A DNA stretch of 64,000 nt, from NCBI RefSeq assembly GCF_019670125.1, contig NZ_AP023033.1:1725001-1789000 (forward strand). Reading direction: 5' to 3'. The DNA comes from Agarivorans aestuarii. Lineage in GTDB: Bacteria; Pseudomonadota; Gammaproteobacteria; Enterobacterales; Celerinatantimonadaceae. The position numbers and the translations under genes are program-made. Below are positions 49,350-57,825 of the stretch, in pieces. Under the pieces are notes generated by a model. The model ran no database searches. It worked only from the letters and a program-made list of their open reading frames with translations, and had not been told where the DNA came from. The number at the start of each line of letters is the position of its first letter. The first letter of the stretch is position 1.

Positions 49350-50270
49350 TTAACTATTGTCATTTTGAATAATTAGCATTGCAAAAAACACCAGTATTGC
49401 GCCAGGCAATAATCTCCATGATAGTTGCTCAAACCCCATACTTACCGTAAGCACTAAAACCAATAGAGGCGTTAAGTAACTGTAGGCTGCCACTTTGGTG
49501 GGGCCAAGGCGCACCGTACCTATTTGCAGCAAGAAGAAGGTAGTTAGGGTGGTGAACAAGGCTAAATAGCCAATGCCAGCATAAGCTTTTAGGGGGACTG
49601 CTAACCAATTAATCTCATTTAAGCTGGTGAGTGAAAGCAGCAACAAAAACAGGCTGCCAAATGTTAAGACCCAAAATGTCATTAGCTCTTGTGGCTCGCC
49701 TTGGTAAAGCTTTTTCATTAAGGGGTTATAAATACTTAAAGCGATACAGCCGAGCAAAAACAGCAAGTCTCCTTGATTTAGCGTTAATGCAAATAGCGCA
49801 TTAACATCACCGCGAAATACAATCCATAAAGCGCCCAAAGTACCCATTGTTAAACCTACCGCTCTCTGTAGTTTTATGGCTTGGTCTAGGATAAAAAAGC
49901 TAGTAAGGGCGGTAATGGCAGGCAATGTTGTATATAAAGCACCGGTGTTTAACGCGCTGGTATGGCGCAGCGCTTCAAACATACACCAAAAAAATACCAC
50001 CAAAGGCAAGCTAAGTAATGCGTATCCCAATAAGGTGTTACGCGAAGGTAGCGTCAATCCGTTTTTGTAAAACACATAGGGGGCAAATAACAAAGCCGCA
50101 GTGAGGAAGCGCAAAAACATCATCACTACTGGAGGTAATGCGTGGGTAATCGCAGCGCCGACTGGGAAAGAGCTAGCGACTAGCGTAACCATTAGCAGCA
50201 TCAAGCCATGAGTCGCTAAATGGCTGTTGTTTAAGCTTGGCTTAGTGTGAGTGTAGCTTGGGTTTAGCAT
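49350..50270 (-). CDS. EamA/DMT family exporter
   Basis: The 306-residue membrane protein has about ten helices in two EamA halves (about 20-150 and 165-300). It begins with GLMLLMVTLVASSFPVGAAI and carries the VMMFLRFLTAALLF block typical of the first half. It is divergent from a LysR-type gene with a 111-bp gap, a common pair in which the regulator controls the exporter. The substrate (amino acid or metabolite) is unknown. Confidence 0.9.
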   Translation of the reverse strand: MLNPSYTHTKPSLNNSHLATHGLMLLMVTLVASSFPVGAAITHALPPVVMMFLRFLTAALLFAPYVFYKNGLTLPSRNTLLGYALLSLPLVVFFWCMFEALRHTSALNTGALYTTLPAITALTSFFILDQAIKLQRAVGLTMGTLGALWIVFRGDVNALFALTLNQGDLLFLLGCIALSIYNPLMKKLYQGEPQELMTFWVLTFGSLFLLLLSLTSLNEINWLAVPLKAYAGIGYLALFTTLTTFFLLQIGTVRLGPTKVAAYSYLTPLLVLVLTVSMGFEQLSWRLLPGAILVFFAMLIIQNDNS

Positions 50271-50381
50271 GGCAAATACCGCGTTATTCAGTCATGCCGC
50301 CAGTGTAATAATATTTATATTGACTGATAATCCCTCTATTTTGATAATAACTGTTGAGATTAAGTTGACAGTGGTGAGCGC

Positions 50382-51296
50382 ATGGACGGATTTGCAGCAA
50401 TTCCTGTATTTGTAGCAGTAGTTGAACATGGTGGGTTTTCGCCTGCAGCGCGTAGTTTGGGGATCTCCAAATCGGCAGTAAGTAAGCGGATCAATCTACT
50501 CGAACAGCAACTTGGGGTTAAATTACTGCACCGTACTACCCGTAAACTGAGTTTAACCGAAGCGGGTAAGCATTATTTTGAGCATGCGGCAAAAGCCAAT
50601 AATGCCGCAAAAGATGCCCAAGATGCGGTTGCCCAACTGCAAGGGGAGCCACAAGGTTTGCTGCGCATCAATACGCCTATGTCTTTTGGCCGTTTACATA
50701 TCGCACCACTGATAGCCAAATTTTTACAGCGTTATCCCAAAATTACTATTGATATGGTGATGGACGACAAAGTTGTCGACTTGGTCGCCGAAGGTTTTGA
50801 CGTAGCAATAAGAGCTGGAAACTTGCCCGATTCATCATTGATTGTTCGTAAACTTGCCCCATTAAAAAGCGTGTTATGCGCCTCTCCAGACTATTTAAAG
50901 CAACATGGTATACCGCAAACCATTGAACAATTAGCCGCCCACAATTGTCTGCAGTTTAGCTATTCTCGTGATGTAAAAGAATGGACATTTATGCGTGATG
51001 GGCAATCACAATCAATAGACGTAAAAGGCAATTATCGAGTGAATAATAGTGAAGCTTTGCGCGAAGCCATGTTGCAAGGATTAGGTATTGGGCGCTTACC
51101 CACTTTTGTGGCTGGGCCAGATATTGTAGCGGGGCGTCTAATTAAGCTACTAGACCAATACCAAATGCCAAACCAAAGCATTTACGCAGTGTTTTCAGAG
51201 CGTCAGTTTTTGCCTGCCAAGGTGAGAGCTTTTGTCGATTTTGCCATAGAGCACTTAGCTGCAGAACAGCCATATTGGGAGCTTAAGCCCAGCTAA
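50382..51296 (+). CDS. LysR-family transcriptional regulator
   Basis: The 304-residue protein has the N-terminal winged HTH (about 8-60, FSPAARSLGISKSAVSKRIN) and a substrate-binding domain resembling the CrgA/YafC group. It is divergent from the DMT exporter and probably controls it. Confidence 0.92.
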   Translation: MDGFAAIPVFVAVVEHGGFSPAARSLGISKSAVSKRINLLEQQLGVKLLHRTTRKLSLTEAGKHYFEHAAKANNAAKDAQDAVAQLQGEPQGLLRINTPMSFGRLHIAPLIAKFLQRYPKITIDMVMDDKVVDLVAEGFDVAIRAGNLPDSSLIVRKLAPLKSVLCASPDYLKQHGIPQTIEQLAAHNCLQFSYSRDVKEWTFMRDGQSQSIDVKGNYRVNNSEALREAMLQGLGIGRLPTFVAGPDIVAGRLIKLLDQYQMPNQSIYAVFSERQFLPAKVRAFVDFAIEHLAAEQPYWELKPS

Positions 51297-51340
51297 AGGC
51301 TGAGCGTTTTACTCTCGCTTTGCGGTGAGCTCTGAGCTCA

Positions 51341-52072
51341 TTACAGCTCGCTGTTATTAGCCCCAGTTATCGCTTTATCTAGCCAAGTTTGCGCATGTTT
51401 AATTGGGCCTTGTATGCCCTTTAGTGGCGCATCTGGGCGATCGGCCCTTACTTTAGGGTGATTGTTTAGTTTAAGCAGTACTTGTTGGGCGTAAGCTAGG
51501 GTTTGTTGGTCTGGCATCGGTGTTATGCCATCGCGAATACAGGCAATTAGCGTACGATGCAGACCGCTGGTTAAAGTCCAGATAGTGTTTAACCTAAATC
51601 CTCCGAGCTGGCTATCACTCGCTAGTTCATCTAAAAAGCGGATCAAACCTGGCAGCATAGATACCGGCCTTTTTTCCCTAATGCTTACCGCGGCTACGTA
51701 AAGCTCTTCTGCTGAAGCACTTAAGCGAAGATAGTCTGCAAGAGAGTCTGTTTCCGATAAATTACGCGCTTCGGCGATGATGGCTTGCCTAGCTTCAGCT
51801 AGTTGGCTAACCGGGGCATGAGGGTCAAAGTTTTGCAGAATATCGTCGAACTGGCGCCTATCGTTTTCGATCTCAGACTCTAGTTCAACAATCTTTTCTT
51901 TACCTTTCTCCACTTCTTGTTTTAGGGTTTGTAGCTCTAGTTCAAACTGGCCAAATTTGAGCTTAGTGATTCGCTTACGCAGCTCTGGTTGAGTCGCAAT
52001 GTAAATCACTGCTGCTAGTACCATAAGCTCCCAAAGAGAGGTATTACTCAAAATATTGCTAATGATGCTCAT
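51341..52072 (-). CDS. Membrane-anchored coiled-coil protein, unknown function
   Basis: I do not recognise this 243-residue protein. One N-terminal helix (about 12-26, LWELMVLAAVIYIAT) anchors it. A heptad-rich coiled coil follows (about 38-75), and then a helical soluble domain with no motif that I know. It is convergent with the LysR gene. Function unknown; coding status is well supported by length and start. Confidence 0.75.
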   Translation of the reverse strand: MSIISNILSNTSLWELMVLAAVIYIATQPELRKRITKLKFGQFELELQTLKQEVEKGKEKIVELESEIENDRRQFDDILQNFDPHAPVSQLAEARQAIIAEARNLSETDSLADYLRLSASAEELYVAAVSIREKRPVSMLPGLIRFLDELASDSQLGGFRLNTIWTLTSGLHRTLIACIRDGITPMPDQQTLAYAQQVLLKLNNHPKVRADRPDAPLKGIQGPIKHAQTWLDKAITGANNSEL

Positions 52073-52153
52073 GCTAAAACCTAGTTATTTGTAAGGCTCT
52101 CTAGATCTTAGACCAAGCAGGATAAATATTGGTATTTTCAGTGCTTGTGCGGT

Positions 52154-52705
52154 TTATTCGCTTCGCCATTTAGGATTAATAATCGCCCAGCGTTCGTGGT
52201 CTTTCCATCCTTTACCACCAATGTTTAAGTAGTTTTTGGATAGCCCTTCTTTAACAAATCCGGCTTTTGCCACTAATGCTATTGAGGCTTTATTACCTGG
52301 TTGGATATTGGCCTCTAAGCGATGCAGATTGAGTTCTTCGAAGGCTTCTTTTAATACTAAACGGATGCCTGTTCGCATATAGCCATGGGCTTGGTGGGGA
52401 TGAAATACTTCGTAACTAAGGTAGGCTGATTGAAAATGACCTCGGATGATCGACGAGATATTGAAGGTACCCACTATTTCACCCGTTGCTTGCAGGCAAA
52501 CAAAATAGCGGTGTTCTTCTTCTAAATAAGCACGCACATTTTTTGGCGGATAGCTCCAAGGGCGATGAAATATCTCACTGTTTTGATAGCACTCGCTTAG
52601 CTCTTCTAAATCGCTGCGCTCGGGTTTTCTTATATACAGTTCTTGGTTCACACCTTTTACCTTAGCTTGCTGAAAAGTCGCTAGAAACCTAAGTATTTTA
52701 GCCAA
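52154..52705 (-). CDS. GNAT family N-acetyltransferase (RimJ/RimL-like)
   Basis: The 183-residue protein has the GNAT fold: LYIRKPERSDLEELSECY at the start, a GTFNISSIIRGHFQSAYLSYEV strand region in part, and QAHGYMRTGIRLVLKEAFE for acetyl-CoA binding. NIQPGNKASIALVAKAGFVKEG near the end is typical of RimJ/RimL-type protein or small-molecule acetylases. The target is unknown. The gene stands alone. Confidence 0.9.
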   Translation of the reverse strand: MAKILRFLATFQQAKVKGVNQELYIRKPERSDLEELSECYQNSEIFHRPWSYPPKNVRAYLEEEHRYFVCLQATGEIVGTFNISSIIRGHFQSAYLSYEVFHPHQAHGYMRTGIRLVLKEAFEELNLHRLEANIQPGNKASIALVAKAGFVKEGLSKNYLNIGGKGWKDHERWAIINPKWRSE

Positions 52706-52871
52706 TTATTTTTGCTAAAGGCTAATCAATATTCCAGTTATTGCTCACAATTTTTGTTGATGATAAGGGACCCCTAAAGCGTTTTTCTAAGTATATTGTG
52801 TAGTTTTACTCAACAGTTTCTTTTGTAAAAGCGGGATTATCATTTAAACGCCGTGGAATTAAGCTGGTGGC

Positions 52872-52894
52872 AACTTAAGTCAAAGTCTTAAGTT
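52872..52894. promoter_or_regulatory. Inverted repeat before the nitroreductase gene
   Basis: AACTTAAG and CTTAAGTT form a perfect 8-bp repeat around 7 nt, ending 38 bp before the ATG. This may be an operator. No regulator gene is adjacent. Confidence 0.4.
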
Positions 52895-52932
52895 TTAGCA
52901 AATTAATTATCTATAAAGCTTAAGGAACAACC

Positions 52933-53538
52933 ATGGAACTATTTACAGCCATTGAGCAACGCCGCGCCGTTAAACATTTTGATTCAAGCGAGCAAATGAG
53001 TGAACGGGATTTCCAGAAAATGATGGAAGCGGTGTTGTTATCGCCAACCTCTTACAACATTCAGCATTGGCGCTTTGTGAGGGTTAGTAATGCGGAAGTG
53101 CGCGAGCAAGTTAGCCAAGCTGCTTGGGGGCAACCACAAGTGGCCGAAGCTTCGGAGTTGTTGGTATTATGTGCCGATACTCAAGCCTGGGCCAAGCAAC
53201 CAGAACGTTATTGGCAAAATGTAGACGCCAAAGTGCAAGGTGTATTGGTAGACATGTTAGCTAGTTTTTATCACGGCAAAGACCAGTTGCAACGTGATGA
53301 AGCGATGCGCTCGTGCGGCATGGCAGCCCAAACCTTAATGCTAGCAGCGAAAGGCTTGGGTTACGATACTTGCCCAATGATAGGTTTTGATGCTGGCCAA
53401 TTGGCTGAGGTTATTAACCTGCCTCAAGATCATGTGATTGGTATGATCATCGCTATTGGCAAAGCGGCTAAACCGGCAGGTGTACGTGGGGGACAATTAG
53501 CGATGCACCAGGTGTTGATGCATAACCATTTTGTTTAA
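52933..53538 (+). CDS. Nitroreductase family protein
   Basis: The 201-residue flavoprotein has the N-terminal IEQRRAVKHFD, the LSPTSYNIQHWRFVRV block that binds FMN, and MAAQTLMLAAKGLGYDTCPM with GMIIAIGKAA. These are features of FMN-dependent NAD(P)H nitroreductases of the NfsB/YdgI type. The gene stands alone behind an AACTTAAG repeat. The natural electron acceptor is unknown. Confidence 0.92.
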   Translation: MELFTAIEQRRAVKHFDSSEQMSERDFQKMMEAVLLSPTSYNIQHWRFVRVSNAEVREQVSQAAWGQPQVAEASELLVLCADTQAWAKQPERYWQNVDAKVQGVLVDMLASFYHGKDQLQRDEAMRSCGMAAQTLMLAAKGLGYDTCPMIGFDAGQLAEVINLPQDHVIGMIIAIGKAAKPAGVRGGQLAMHQVLMHNHFV

Positions 53539-53608
53539 ACTTAAAGTTAGAGATAAACCCAGGCTGTATTTGTAACAGCTTGGGTTATATATTCCGTTGA
53601 AATCCGCT

Positions 53609-54808
53609 TTAGTTGCTTAAATGTTGATTAAATAATTTTCGTTCGCCATCAGTCATTTGGGTTTTGTTCAAAAACGGCATATCTTGGCTAACAAATGAGC
53701 GTTCTACAATCCGTGCTTTCCAGCGCTCTACATCTTGCCAAGTATCTAAATTTACCCCTCCAGGTGCTGCGGTGAAGGTGTCGTCTGTAGGCACGCGGCT
53801 GTGACACGTGGTACAGCGCTGTTGAATAATTGCCATTACTTGGCCCTGCTCGGCGTTTAGCTCGTTGTTGATTTGACCTTGAGTCTGCACAGGGCGATTA
53901 GCGTTACTCCAGCTTAAAAACACCGCCAGTAACAGCAAACCTGCAGCGCCGCTGACAATAATGCTGGGCTTTTGAACGCCCTGGTGTTTTAGGTTGAAGT
54001 AGTGGCGGATCCAAGCGCTTAAGCCGATCAGCGCACAGAGGATTAACCAACTATGGCTGTGCTGATAAATCATTGGATAGTGGTTACTAATCATCAAGAA
54101 AATGACTGGCAAGGTGAGGTAGTTATTGTGCACCGAGCGCTTTTTAGCTTCTAGACTGGGCGCAGGGTCAACGGGCTCGCCAGCGCTAACTTGTGCCACC
54201 ATTTGTCGCTGTCCTGGGATGATCTTGATCCACACATTAGCCACCATAATGGTGCCAATTAATGCGCCCATATGGATAAAGGCACCACGACCGCTAAATA
54301 CTTGAGTAAAACCAAAACAAAACAGTGCACCTATAACTATTAAACAAAGGCTTAAAGGCAAAGGTTTGTTAGCAATGGGTGAGCGTAGTAAACCCTCATA
54401 AATGGCAAAACCAAGCGCAATGCCGCCAATACCCAAACCAATCGCTTGATAGCTGGTTAAAGCCATAACTTGTGGATCAATTAGGTAGGCATCGGCGCGA
54501 AGGTAGTACATCCAAAACAGCAGCAATGTGCCGCTAAGCCAAGTGCTATAGGCTTCCCATTTAAACCAATGGAGTTTTTCTGGCATTTTTTCTGGGCCTA
54601 CTTGGTACTTGGCTACTTCGTAAAAACCGCCGCCATGCACCGCCCACAAATCACCTTTAATGCCTTTTTGCTTTTTCCATTCTGGCGGCGTTTTTAAGTT
54701 GTTATCTAACCAAACAAAATAAAAGCTAGCGCCTATCCATGCAATGCCTGCAATGACATGAAACCATTTAATAAAGAGGGCTAACCATTCATACAGCTGT
54801 GGCCACAT
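53609..54808 (-). CDS. puuD: Urate hydroxylase PuuD
   Basis: PuuD oxidises urate to 5-hydroxyisourate in the membrane, doing the job of uricase. The 399-residue protein has about eight N-terminal membrane helices of the DUF989 type (WFHVIAGIAWIGASFYFVWL in the first). A C-terminal cytochrome c domain carries CTTCH (about 335), which should pass electrons to the respiratory chain. It is the last gene of the purine operon and overlaps guaD by 20 bp. With hydroxyisourate hydrolase and decarboxylase upstream, it explains why no soluble uricase is needed. Confidence 0.93.
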   Translation of the reverse strand: MWPQLYEWLALFIKWFHVIAGIAWIGASFYFVWLDNNLKTPPEWKKQKGIKGDLWAVHGGGFYEVAKYQVGPEKMPEKLHWFKWEAYSTWLSGTLLLFWMYYLRADAYLIDPQVMALTSYQAIGLGIGGIALGFAIYEGLLRSPIANKPLPLSLCLIVIGALFCFGFTQVFSGRGAFIHMGALIGTIMVANVWIKIIPGQRQMVAQVSAGEPVDPAPSLEAKKRSVHNNYLTLPVIFLMISNHYPMIYQHSHSWLILCALIGLSAWIRHYFNLKHQGVQKPSIIVSGAAGLLLLAVFLSWSNANRPVQTQGQINNELNAEQGQVMAIIQQRCTTCHSRVPTDDTFTAAPGGVNLDTWQDVERWKARIVERSFVSQDMPFLNKTQMTDGERKLFNQHLSN

Positions 54809-56108
54809 AGTGTTGTCCTTTTTTGTAAACTTGCTTACCTGCTACATAGGTGGCGTTTATAACGCGGTCATCACCTAGGGTATTAATGGCAAATAATTTC
54901 TCACTTAAGCTGCTGGCTTTATTAAAGCGCTGGCTAAGCATCGGAGTGGGGTGCATATCTAGTTCAATAAAATCGGCTTCGCTGCCTGCATTTAAATTGC
55001 CCACTTGCCTTTCAATACCCATTGCCACTGCTGCGCCTTGAGTACATAAATACAACGAATCGAAAGGGCTTAAGCTGGCTTGTTGCAGTTGGCAAACTTT
55101 GTAGGCATCGGCTTGGTTTGCAAACATACTTAAGCTGGTGCCACCGCCTACATCACTAGCAAGCGCTACGGCCACTCCATTGGCTTGGGCGCGTTGGTAG
55201 TTAAATAAACCGCTGCCTAAAAACAGGTTAGATGAGGGGCAAAAGTTAATGGTTGCACCTGAGCTTGCCAAGGCTAAATATTCACGGTCGGTAAGATGAA
55301 TGCCATGGCCAAATAGTGAACGTTCGCGCACCAAGTCATGCGCTTCGTATACTGCCAGGTAGTCAGAGTAGTCCGGAAACAGTTCGTTAATCCACTGTAC
55401 TTCGGTGGGGTTTTCCGACAAGTGGGTTTGAATAAAGCTATCTGGGTGTTCCTTGGCTAGCTGACCCGCTTTAGCTAGCTGTGCTTCGCTGCTGGTAGGC
55501 GCAAAACGCGGCGTTATCGCGTAGAGTTGCCGGCCATTTTTGTGCCATTGCTCCAGCAGTTGCTTGCTCTCTCGATAGCCAGATTCAGCACTATCTTGCA
55601 GGGCGGTGGGGCAGTTTCTGTCCATTAACACCTTGCCGCAAATCATTCGTGCATTGTAGCTTTCTGCCGCCTCAAAAAAGCTGCTTACCGATTGCGGGTG
55701 AACGGTGGCATACACACTGGCGGTGGTGGTGCCGTGGGCAAACAGTTGTTGCAAAAAAAACTCGGCTTGGGCACGAGCATAGGCGGCTTCAACAAATTGT
55801 TGCTCAGCGGGAAAGGTGTAAGTGTTTAACCAATCCAATAGTTGCTTGCCATAGCTGGCAATAATCTCTACCTGGGGGTAGTGCACATGGCTGTCGATAA
55901 GCCCAGGAATAATTAGGCCATGATGCTGAATAACAGCCGCTTGTACTTCGGGGTTGCTGCGTAAGTAATCTTGCGCATCCCCAAGGTGTTGAATAAGACC
56001 ATCCTCAACAACCAACATGCCATCATGTAAGTATTGGTAGTTATCGCTAGGTGCAATAGTGGCTTTTGGAAAGTGTAAAATACTCCCGCGGTGGAACTGT
56101 CGCGTCAT
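54789..56108 (-). CDS. guaD: Guanine deaminase
   Basis: GuaD converts guanine to xanthine. The 439-residue amidohydrolase has metal ligands His74 and His76 in GLIDSHVHYPQ, then HLSENPTEV, GHGIHLTDRE and the Asp in ASDVGGGTSLSMF. It lies between uraH (1-bp gap) and puuD, joining the guanine branch to the xanthine dehydrogenase made by the same operon. Confidence 0.96.
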   Translation of the reverse strand: MTRQFHRGSILHFPKATIAPSDNYQYLHDGMLVVEDGLIQHLGDAQDYLRSNPEVQAAVIQHHGLIIPGLIDSHVHYPQVEIIASYGKQLLDWLNTYTFPAEQQFVEAAYARAQAEFFLQQLFAHGTTTASVYATVHPQSVSSFFEAAESYNARMICGKVLMDRNCPTALQDSAESGYRESKQLLEQWHKNGRQLYAITPRFAPTSSEAQLAKAGQLAKEHPDSFIQTHLSENPTEVQWINELFPDYSDYLAVYEAHDLVRERSLFGHGIHLTDREYLALASSGATINFCPSSNLFLGSGLFNYQRAQANGVAVALASDVGGGTSLSMFANQADAYKVCQLQQASLSPFDSLYLCTQGAAVAMGIERQVGNLNAGSEADFIELDMHPTPMLSQRFNKASSLSEKLFAINTLGDDRVINATYVAGKQVYKKGQHYVATAV

Positions 56109-56109
56109 C

Positions 56110-56436
56110 TTAGCTGCCTCGATAAGTGGAATAGCTAAAGGTGCTTAACAGCAGCGGGATGTGGTAATGGGCTTGTTGCTCATCACTAATAAACACGACA
56201 TCCGCTAAAGGAAAAAAGCATTGCTGGAAGTGCGCTAGGCAGTATTCTTCGGTAATGAAGCGTAGGCAGTAGCAATCGCTGGGTAAGTCTAATTGTTCAA
56301 ACTTATAACGCCCGTCTTGATCGGTTAAGCCTTTGGCTAAGCTTTGGCTTTCGCCAAAGCGATAAATTTCTACCGCAATACCTGCTGCGGGCTGGCCACA
56401 AGTTGTATCTAGTACATGACAGCTTAAGGTGCTCAA
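56110..56436 (-). CDS. uraH: 5-hydroxyisourate hydrolase
   Basis: This transthyretin-like enzyme opens 5-hydroxyisourate to OHCU. The 108-residue protein has His7 in LSCHVLDTTCG, HYHIPLLLS and the signature tetrapeptide YRGS at its end. There is no signal peptide, so it is cytoplasmic. It overlaps uraD by 4 bp. Confidence 0.96.
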   Translation of the reverse strand: MSTLSCHVLDTTCGQPAAGIAVEIYRFGESQSLAKGLTDQDGRYKFEQLDLPSDCYCLRFITEEYCLAHFQQCFFPLADVVFISDEQQAHYHIPLLLSTFSYSTYRGS

Positions 56437-56948
56437 AATAAGTTCTCCATTCTACGCAGGCTAATGCTTTGTTGTTGTTCGGCAGCATTGTGTAATTCTT
56501 GCTCGCGACTATTTCCGTAGCGTTGCTCCAATATGTGCAGCATTTCCTCGGCGGATTTACCGCTAGCAAATACGATGAAAATGAAGCCATAACGGTTTAA
56601 ATAACGCTGATTAAGTTCGAGTAAAGCACTAAGAGTGGCTTGCTGAGCATGGTTGACTTGTGCTTGCTCTGCTTCGCTTAAATGCTTGGCTTGGTTGTAT
56701 TTTTTTTGAAGGCTGGTTAAATCACCAATCATTGGATGACCCGCAAAAGCCTCCAGCCAATCGTTCTCTGTTAGCTGGCTAAAGGCTTGTTTCGCCATAG
56801 ACATAAACTGCTCAACCGACTGAAAGGGGCGCAATGTTGCCATGGTGGTTTGCCATGTTTTGCTACTGCAAATACTGGCCATTTCGCTGACGAATTGACT
56901 GTGCGGCAGATTGTTTAGCTGCTTAAGATGTTTTTCGTCGTCATTCAT
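56433..56948 (-). CDS. uraD: 2-oxo-4-hydroxy-4-carboxy-5-ureidoimidazoline decarboxylase
   Basis: UraD decarboxylates OHCU to S-allantoin. The 171-residue protein has catalytic His71 in GHPMIGDL and the block NRYGFIFIVFASGKSAEEML. The start at 56948 (MNDDEKHLKQL) overlaps the end of xdhC by 8 bp; the frame is open to 57023 inside xdhC. It follows xdhC and precedes uraH. Confidence 0.95.
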   Translation of the reverse strand: MNDDEKHLKQLNNLPHSQFVSEMASICSSKTWQTTMATLRPFQSVEQFMSMAKQAFSQLTENDWLEAFAGHPMIGDLTSLQKKYNQAKHLSEAEQAQVNHAQQATLSALLELNQRYLNRYGFIFIVFASGKSAEEMLHILEQRYGNSREQELHNAAEQQQSISLRRMENLF

Positions 56949-57825
56949 TGAGCTGTTCTCCCGCAAGTTGTTTTCGCAGAGTATTGCTAGATTCCCATTG
57001 TTGTTTTTGCTGGTCCCTGTCACTGGTTTTAGCGTGTTTTTCTAGCAGCGTGATCAGCTGAGCGCTAATCGATACCGCGACTTGCATAGGTAATTTCCCA
57101 CTTACATCGGCTAGGCCAATAGGGCAGGTGAGTTGATCACAGCGTGCCGGATCTTCAAGTTGTTCGGCTAAGCGATACTTAAATCGTTGGGCTTTAGTTT
57201 GAGAGCCAATCACGCCTACAAAGGCTAAATCTCCTCGGCGCAGCGCAGCTAAACTAAGCGCGAAATCTAAGCTATGGTCTTGGCTTAGAATGACAACATA
57301 AGAGTTGGCTTTTAGCTCTGCTACGCTATTTTCTGGCTGCGCGTGATAGTGGGTGTTTACACCAAATTGGCTAATTGAATCTAGCCATTGCTGGCGATTA
57401 TCAATGACTTGCACTTGTACCGGCAGTTTTGCCAGTATTTCACATAAACAATGGCTTACATGTCCCGCCCCATAAATGGTGATAAGTGGCTGATCAACCA
57501 AGAAGTATTCGAACAATACTTGTACTGCGCCCCCACAACATTGGGCTAGATCCGCAGCTAAGGAAAAGCGTTCAATGTGATTAAACTTTGCTCCCTTTTC
57601 CAGTTGCTCGCGGGCATGCTTGATCACCGAAAACTCTAAATTTCCACCACCTAAGGTATCGAATTGCTGTTGCTGACTGATCACCATTTTAGCGCCTGTT
57701 GCTCGCGGTACAGAACCCGCTTCGGCCACAATGGTCGCAATACAAAATGGCTGCTGTTGCTGCTTAAGATAGCTGCAGGCATCCAACCAGTTATTAGGTA
57801 GAAAGCGAGATTGCCAATCACTCAT
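56941..57825 (-). CDS. xdhC: Xanthine dehydrogenase accessory protein XdhC
   Basis: XdhC inserts the sulphurated molybdenum cofactor into XdhB. The 294-residue protein has the N-terminal AGSVPRATGAKM and GGGNLEFSVIKHA blocks and a Rossmann part beginning TIYGAGHVSHCLCEILA. The start at 57825 overlaps xdhB by 8 bp; the frame is open to 57846. Its presence fits an active molybdenum enzyme. Confidence 0.95.
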   Translation of the reverse strand: MSDWQSRFLPNNWLDACSYLKQQQQPFCIATIVAEAGSVPRATGAKMVISQQQQFDTLGGGNLEFSVIKHAREQLEKGAKFNHIERFSLAADLAQCCGGAVQVLFEYFLVDQPLITIYGAGHVSHCLCEILAKLPVQVQVIDNRQQWLDSISQFGVNTHYHAQPENSVAELKANSYVVILSQDHSLDFALSLAALRRGDLAFVGVIGSQTKAQRFKYRLAEQLEDPARCDQLTCPIGLADVSGKLPMQVAVSISAQLITLLEKHAKTSDRDQQKQQWESSNTLRKQLAGEQLNE

